NCBI GenBank assembly: GCA_013694945.1
Contig: JACDBM010000015.1
Coordinates: 1 to 9,081 of the forward strand
DNA length: 9,081 bases
Direction: 5' to 3'
Source: Chthoniobacterales bacterium
GTDB taxonomy: Bacteria > Verrucomicrobiota > Verrucomicrobiia > Chthoniobacterales > UBA10450
This document shows, in pieces, positions 5,701 to 9,081 of this stretch. The notes beneath the pieces are model-generated. The model had not been told where the DNA came from and did no database searches. It saw nothing but the letters and a program-made list of their open reading frames with translations. The position numbers and the translations under genes were made by a program. Each line of letters opens with the position of its first letter. Position 1 is the first letter of the stretch.

Positions 5701-6999
5701 ATGACGAGCGAGGTCAAAGAGCGAAGGCCTGGCGCGCCCACGGCTCTGGCATTGCTGCTGGGCATTAACCTGTTCAACTACATCGACCGCTACATTCTCG
5801 CCGCGGTTGAACCGAACATTCGGGCGACGTTCTTTGCGCCCGGCGATCCTAGCGCGATGGCGATGACGGGAAGTCTGGCGACGGCATTTCTCGTCACCTA
5901 CATGCTGTCGGCACCGGCGCTTTCCTGGCTGATTGATCGTTACTCGCGCTGGATGATCGTCGGTCTCTGCGTGCTGCTTTGGAGCGTCGCGACCGCCGCT
6001 TCGGGATTGGCCGCCACGTTTGCGCTGCTCTTTATGAGCAGGATCTTCATCGGGATCGGGGAGGGTGGCTATGGGCCGGCTGGCCCTGCGATTCTTTCCG
6101 ATTATTTCCCGGTGCAAACGCGCGGCCGGGTCATGGCCGTTTTTTGTTGCGCGATTCCAGTCGGCAGCGCACTCGGTTATGTGCTCGGTGGCTTGATCAA
6201 CGCCCAGTATGGTTGGCGCTGGGCTTTCTATCTTGTTGCCCTTCCGGGCGTGATCCTCGGCCTCTCTTGCTTTCTCATAAGAGATCCTAGAATGAAGGAA
6301 ACCAGAGAAACGCGGAAGCGCGCTGGTAAGCAGGACTACCTTACGCTGCTTCGCACGAGAGCGTTCGTCTTCAACTGTATGGCGCAAACGGCAATGACTT
6401 TCGCTCTCGGCGGCCTTGCTTTCTGGATGCCCGCTTATCTGATCTACCGCAATCAACCTCCCGCCCTCGCCACGCCCGTTTTCGGCGGAATCACGGTTGT
6501 GGCTGGCCTCCTCTCAACCCTCCTCGGCGGATTTGTAGCCGACCGAATACAATCACGTTTTCCGGGTTCATACTTCCTCGTTTCCGGATTGGGCATGCTC
6601 CTGGCAGTGCCGTTTTTCCTGATGACTCTCTTCGTCCCTTTTCCAGTCGCCTGGATCACTCTCTTTGGGGCGGTTTTCCTCGTCTTTCTCAATACCGGCC
6701 CTTCGAACGCGGCGCTCGCCAACGTTGCCGCACCGGAAGTGCGCGCGACCGCGTTCGCGTTGAACATTCTAATTATCCACGCACTCGGTGATGCGATTTC
6801 ACCACCGCTGCTCGGACTCATCGCAGGACGGTGGAACATGAACGTCGCGTTCTTTGTCCTTTCCGGAGCGATGCTGGTTTCGGGAATCGTCTGGCTGCTG
6901 GGAATGAAGTATCTCGCACTGGAGACCGCGACCGTGCAAGCGCAGCCACCCCCGAAAAGCGAAACGGCAGGAGCAACACATGGTCGCTCCTGCCGTTGA
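5701..6999 (+). CDS. Spinster-like MFS transporter, possible lysolipid transporter
   Basis: A 432-residue membrane protein with about 12 hydrophobic helices (first at about 15-35, last at about 380-402) and a cytoplasmic loop near 195-220. It carries the Spinster (Spns) signatures: FNYIDRY in helix 1 (D29, R30), GIGEGGYGPAGPAILSDYFP in helix 4 and the next loop (E121), and AIPVGSALGYVLGG in helix 5. The MFS motif A equivalent is at 75-84 (SWLIDRYSRW). Animal Spns proteins carry lysophospholipids or sphingosine-1-phosphate, but many bacterial relatives have unknown substrates and are often annotated loosely as sugar or aromatic-acid MFS. The gene is head to head with an Aas-like acyltransferase/synthetase, which makes lysophospholipid a sensible candidate cargo (inference). 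ATG 5701 is the only suitable start before helix 1; no Shine-Dalgarno sequence is seen. The last 12 codons lie within a strong inverted repeat that ends in the stop codon. Confidence 0.85.
   Translation: MTSEVKERRPGAPTALALLLGINLFNYIDRYILAAVEPNIRATFFAPGDPSAMAMTGSLATAFLVTYMLSAPALSWLIDRYSRWMIVGLCVLLWSVATAASGLAATFALLFMSRIFIGIGEGGYGPAGPAILSDYFPVQTRGRVMAVFCCAIPVGSALGYVLGGLINAQYGWRWAFYLVALPGVILGLSCFLIRDPRMKETRETRKRAGKQDYLTLLRTRAFVFNCMAQTAMTFALGGLAFWMPAYLIYRNQPPALATPVFGGITVVAGLLSTLLGGFVADRIQSRFPGSYFLVSGLGMLLAVPFFLMTLFVPFPVAWITLFGAVFLVFLNTGPSNAALANVAAPEVRATAFALNILIIHALGDAISPPLLGLIAGRWNMNVAFFVLSGAMLVSGIVWLLGMKYLALETATVQAQPPPKSETAGATHGRSCR
6963..6997 (-). terminator. strong hairpin terminator, best for the minus-strand PRC-barrel gene
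   Basis: A perfect 12-bp inverted repeat, AACGGCAGGAGC (6963-6974) and GCTCCTGCCGTT (6986-6997), encloses an 11-base loop. Read on the minus strand it begins 33 bases after the PRC-barrel stop and is followed by TTCGCTTTTC-like T-rich sequence, which fits a Rho-independent terminator. On the plus strand there is no T-run after it, so termination of the transporter message would be weaker. The repeat lies inside the 3' end of the transporter CDS and its right arm ends on the first base of that stop codon. Confidence 0.6.
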
Positions 7000-7005
7000 A
7001 CGTCA

Positions 7006-7019
7006 GCGGGGAAACCCGC
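7006..7019. other. small GC hairpin in the convergent gap
   Basis: GCGGG (7006-7010) and CCCGC (7015-7019) close a GAAA tetraloop of the GNRA type on the plus strand. It sits 7 bases after the transporter stop and 12 bases before the PRC-barrel stop. It may protect the transporter mRNA 3' end or act as its terminator, though only a short A/T stretch follows. Confidence 0.45.
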
Positions 7020-7030
7020 CTGCAATTTGA

Positions 7031-8095
7031 TTAAGAATCTGAAGGCGACGGACTCGCGTCAGCTTCATCAGAGCTCTTGCTCTTCTTTTCAGCTTTGTCG
7101 GCTTTCTTCTCAGCCTTGGATTCCCTTGCTGAGGTCGTAGTCTCGGTCGAGTCAGTCTTCGAAGACGAGGTGTCGCTGCTCGAAGGGCTCATATCTGTCG
7201 TAGCACTGGACGACGTGCTGCTGCGAGAAGTCGCAGACGAAGGTGAAGAAGTGCTGCTGCTTTTCGCGGCTGGACTTTCTGAAGAGCTGGATGTCGCCGA
7301 ACTGCTCGAGACACTGGGCGATGTCCTTGCCGTTGCGCTCGCGGAAGCGGCGGGACTGGCACTGGCTCTGGGTGATGAGGTCGCGGTCGCTGATGGGGTC
7401 ACAGTCGCGCGTGGTGTGACGCTAGCAGACGCCGTGGCGCTCGGAGAAGCGGACATTCCCGGTGACGCGCTGGGCCTCATGGTTGCACTAGGGGAACCGG
7501 CCGTCGCGGCCTGGCCGGTCGCAGGACTAGAGGAAGCGCCGTAGCCAGTCTGAGTTGTGACACCTGTTCGTCCGCCGCTCGAACCAAGGCCAATGTTTAC
7601 GCCAACGGCCGGCTGCACGCCGTAATAGCTGTAAACACCGCTAATGTATTCCGGACGGCTGTATTCGTCGACCCGGGTGTAATCAAAGACTGGTGCGCTG
7701 TAGATGCGTTCGCGTTGAATCTGGGTCGTATAGACGGTTGGATCGGACGTAGCCGTGAACGCCGTCCAAGGCATTGCCACTGACTTCCGTGTCGTGGTGC
7801 TCGTGGTCGTGCTGCGCGATCCAGTGCTGCCGGGACCTGCGACATTGCCGCCATCCATCGTTTCGAGGACGGTGTAAGCCATGCAACCGGTCTGCTTGTC
7901 GAGAACGACGTCTTTGATCACGCCAACTTCGGAGCCATCCGCGCTGCGAATCTTGGATCCGACGATTTTGCTGCTTTGGATATAGCCGCCGGAGGACGTC
8001 TCAGTCGAGGTCGTGGTTTGGGTCTGCGCGTTAGCAGGAGCAAAGGCCAGACCCACCGCGGCCACGGTTGCTCCTAATAGTAGTGATGTTTTCAT
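7031..8095 (-). CDS. exported PRC-barrel protein with long Ser/Thr/Ala/Pro-rich tail
   Basis: A 354-residue protein. Residues 1-23 are a signal peptide: MKT, a hydrophobic core LLLGATVAAVGLAFA, then a likely cut after A-N-A before Q24. Residues about 38-125 form a PRC-barrel-like domain: SSKIVGSKIRSADGSEVGVI, then KDVVLDKQTGCMAYTVLE, then SVAMPWTAF. It is interrupted at about 82-104 by a Gly/Ser/Thr-rich insert. A Tyr-rich linker (about 131-160, YSAPVFDYTRVDEYSRPEY) follows. Residues about 184-354 are low-complexity S/T/A/P, ending in a charged Lys/Glu/Asp stretch (KAEKKADKAEKKSK). PRC barrels mediate protein contacts (RimM, photosynthetic reaction-centre H subunit), and exported versions are common but of unknown role. 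The tail could be disordered, glycosylated or wall-spanning (inference). No ribosome-binding site is obvious. A strong terminator lies downstream. Confidence 0.85.
   Translation of the reverse strand: MKTSLLLGATVAAVGLAFAPANAQTQTTTSTETSSGGYIQSSKIVGSKIRSADGSEVGVIKDVVLDKQTGCMAYTVLETMDGGNVAGPGSTGSRSTTTSTTTRKSVAMPWTAFTATSDPTVYTTQIQRERIYSAPVFDYTRVDEYSRPEYISGVYSYYGVQPAVGVNIGLGSSGGRTGVTTQTGYGASSSPATGQAATAGSPSATMRPSASPGMSASPSATASASVTPRATVTPSATATSSPRASASPAASASATARTSPSVSSSSATSSSSESPAAKSSSTSSPSSATSRSSTSSSATTDMSPSSSDTSSSKTDSTETTTSARESKAEKKADKAEKKSKSSDEADASPSPSDS
7034..7546 (-). repeat. low-complexity coding region for the Ser/Thr/Ala/Pro tail
   Basis: This part of the PRC-barrel gene encodes residues 184-354. 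The middle holds imperfect units of the form (S/T)-P-(S/R)-A-(S/T)-A/V, for example SPSATASASVTPRATVTPSA, followed by Ser runs and then a Lys/Glu/Asp-rich end. The units are not identical at the DNA level, so this looks like protein-level composition bias more than a recent tandem duplication. The same composition leaves a long stop-free antisense frame that should not be called as a gene. Confidence 0.6.
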
Positions 8096-8311
8096 GTTTG
8101 TGGAAAAGACTGACGAAGCGGCGGTCTGCCTTATTCAGCGCCACTGCACCACGTTTCGTGTTTCGAAGCTCTTACGGTTGTGTCGCGGCCTTCAAGGTTC
8201 GCAGCCTTGGTGAGAACCCTTTTAGGCGGACGATTAGGGGATTGAACCTGCGGTCTGCGGTGTGATGCCGGGCTTGTGCGAACGCGCGATTCTCCCCAGA
8301 TTCGGACTAGG
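8096..8311. promoter_or_regulatory. 216-bp divergent intergenic region
   Basis: This must hold the promoters of the PRC-barrel gene (minus) and recQ (plus), but no convincing -35/-10 pair stands out on either strand. A 9-bp direct repeat GCGGTCTGC occurs at 8121-8129 and 8250-8258. A small hairpin, CAAGG (8193-8197) with CCTTG (8205-8209), lies between them; GGTTC (8196-8200) can pair with GAACC (8214-8218) as an alternative. No ORF of note and no tRNA that folds were found. Confidence 0.4.
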
Positions 8312-9081
8312 ATGAACGCGCGCGAAGCTCTCGAAAAGTATTTTGGTTTTCGCGAGTTCCTGGATGCACAGGAGGAGGTGGTAACCGCCTTGATCGGCGG
8401 CGCTGATGCGCTCGTCGTGATGCCCACTGGCGGCGGCAAATCACTTTGCTATCAACTCCCAGCTTTGCTCCTCGAAGGCACGACGGTTGTGGTGTCGCCG
8501 CTGATTGCACTGATGAAAGACCAGGTCGACGCGCTGCAACGGCGCGGCATCGCGGCCAGCCTGATCAATAGCTCGCTCCGGATCGACGAGCAGCGCGAAC
8601 GGATTCGCGCGCTGGCCCGTGGCGAATACAAGCTGGTTTACATCGCTCCGGAACGCTTCCGGAGCCGTTCCTTTCTAGACGCTCTCGGGGAAAGTACGAT
8701 TGCACTCTTCGCAGTGGATGAAGCGCATTGCCTTTCAATGTGGGGGCATGATTTCAGGCCGGATTATTTCCGGCTCGATGCGGTTCTGGAGCGACTGGGA
8801 CGGCCGCAGGTAGCCGCCTTCACCGCGACGGCTACGCCTGAGGTGCGGCAGGACATTCTGCAGCATCTGCGCCTGCGCGAGCCTCGCGAATTCGTGGCGG
8901 GGTTCGCCCGGCCGAACCTCAACCTGCTCGTCCGGCAGACTGAGAACGAGACGCGAAAATACGAGCGCATTCAGGCGCTGATTGCGGAGCACAGGACCGG
9001 CATCATCTATTGCGCGACGCGCAAGCGGGCCGAAGCAGTAGCGGCAAATCTCCAGCTGGCGAAGGTCTCGTGCATCCTCTA
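8312..9081 (+). CDS. recQ: RecQ-family ATP-dependent DNA helicase, N-terminal part
   Basis: A superfamily 2 helicase that unwinds DNA 3'-to-5' in recombination and repair. The frame is open to the right edge, so only about 256 N-terminal residues are seen, roughly the first helicase lobe and the start of the second. In order: motif 0 (YFGFREFLDAQ, Q20), Walker A MPTGGGKS (37-44, K43), SPLIALMKDQV, APERF, DEAH box at 136-139 running into the aromatic-rich loop HCLSMWGHDFRPDY, motif III FTATATPEV, the RPNL segment, and motif IV-like IIYCATRKRAE. In E. coli the loop reads ISQWGHDFR; here the Gln is Met (M143). ATG 8312 fits the usual RecQ N-terminus; only a weak GGAC lies upstream. The RQC zinc-binding and HRDC domains cannot be seen, so a shorter RecQ-like helicase remains possible. 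Confidence 0.92.
   Translation, partial: MNAREALEKYFGFREFLDAQEEVVTALIGGADALVVMPTGGGKSLCYQLPALLLEGTTVVVSPLIALMKDQVDALQRRGIAASLINSSLRIDEQRERIRALARGEYKLVYIAPERFRSRSFLDALGESTIALFAVDEAHCLSMWGHDFRPDYFRLDAVLERLGRPQVAAFTATATPEVRQDILQHLRLREPREFVAGFARPNLNLLVRQTENETRKYERIQALIAEHRTGIIYCATRKRAEAVAANLQLAKVSCIL

Noticed and set aside
5656..6456. A 266-codon open frame on the minus strand opposite the transporter
   Set aside because: It is antisense to clear MFS transmembrane coding. Its product is rich in R, H, D and E with no domain, the usual reverse image of hydrophobic codons.
6453..7025. A 190-codon minus-strand frame opposite the 3' half of the transporter
   Set aside because: Shadow of the transporter gene; it would also contain the terminator of the PRC-barrel gene.
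7077..7544. A 155-codon plus-strand frame, rich in Leu/Val/Ala/Glu, opposite the PRC-barrel tail
   Set aside because: It is the antisense of Ser/Ala/Thr/Pro codons, which rarely yield stops; it has no start context and no family.
8215..8262. A stretch that on the minus strand resembles a tRNA T-loop and acceptor end (AGGTTCAATCCCC, then CGTCCGCC)
   Set aside because: The T-stem does not pair and no anticodon or D arm lies upstream, so it is neither a tRNA nor a clear remnant.

Overview
The window is about 60% GC and densely coded. It carries ordinary chromosomal genes of a free-living bacterium. The best guess at lineage is Verrucomicrobiota (soil, Chthoniobacter-like), for three reasons: the LL-diaminopimelate aminotransferase is typical of the Chlamydiae/Verrucomicrobia group, Shine-Dalgarno sequences are weak or absent before most genes, and the tRNA does not encode CCA. 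This placement is inference. No phage, IS element or CRISPR array was seen.

Layout, left to right. (a) 1-81: C-terminus of an Fe/Mn superoxide dismutase. (b) 174-1409: dapL, which makes LL-diaminopimelate for lysine and peptidoglycan. (c) 1572-2866: a two-gene operon with ATGA overlap, encoding a degenerate ECF-sigma-like protein and a single-pass membrane protein; a good promoter candidate lies just upstream. (d) 2904-2975: a tRNA with CAT anticodon that looks more like the lysidine-type tRNA-Ile2 than tRNA-Met. (e) 2998-3456: a MaoC-like hotdog dehydratase, whose stop codon overlaps that of the convergent gene. (f) 3453-5651 (minus): an Aas-like fusion of a PlsC-type acyltransferase and an acyl-ACP synthetase. 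(g) 5701-6999: a Spinster-like MFS transporter, divergent from (f) across only 49 bp. (h) 7031-8095 (minus): an exported PRC-barrel protein with a long Ser/Thr/Ala/Pro-rich tail. (i) 8312 to the right edge: the N-terminal part of a RecQ helicase, running out of the window.

The most interesting arrangement is (f) plus (g). In E. coli, a lysophospholipid flippase (LplT) and Aas form a pathway that imports and reacylates lysophospholipids. Here an Aas-like enzyme sits head to head with an MFS protein of the Spinster type, a family whose animal members move lysolipids. The two may form an analogous phospholipid-repair module with a different transporter. The sigma-like/membrane-protein pair is a second candidate for a poorly described system, probably a cell-envelope regulatory pair. 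The remaining genes are conventional housekeeping.
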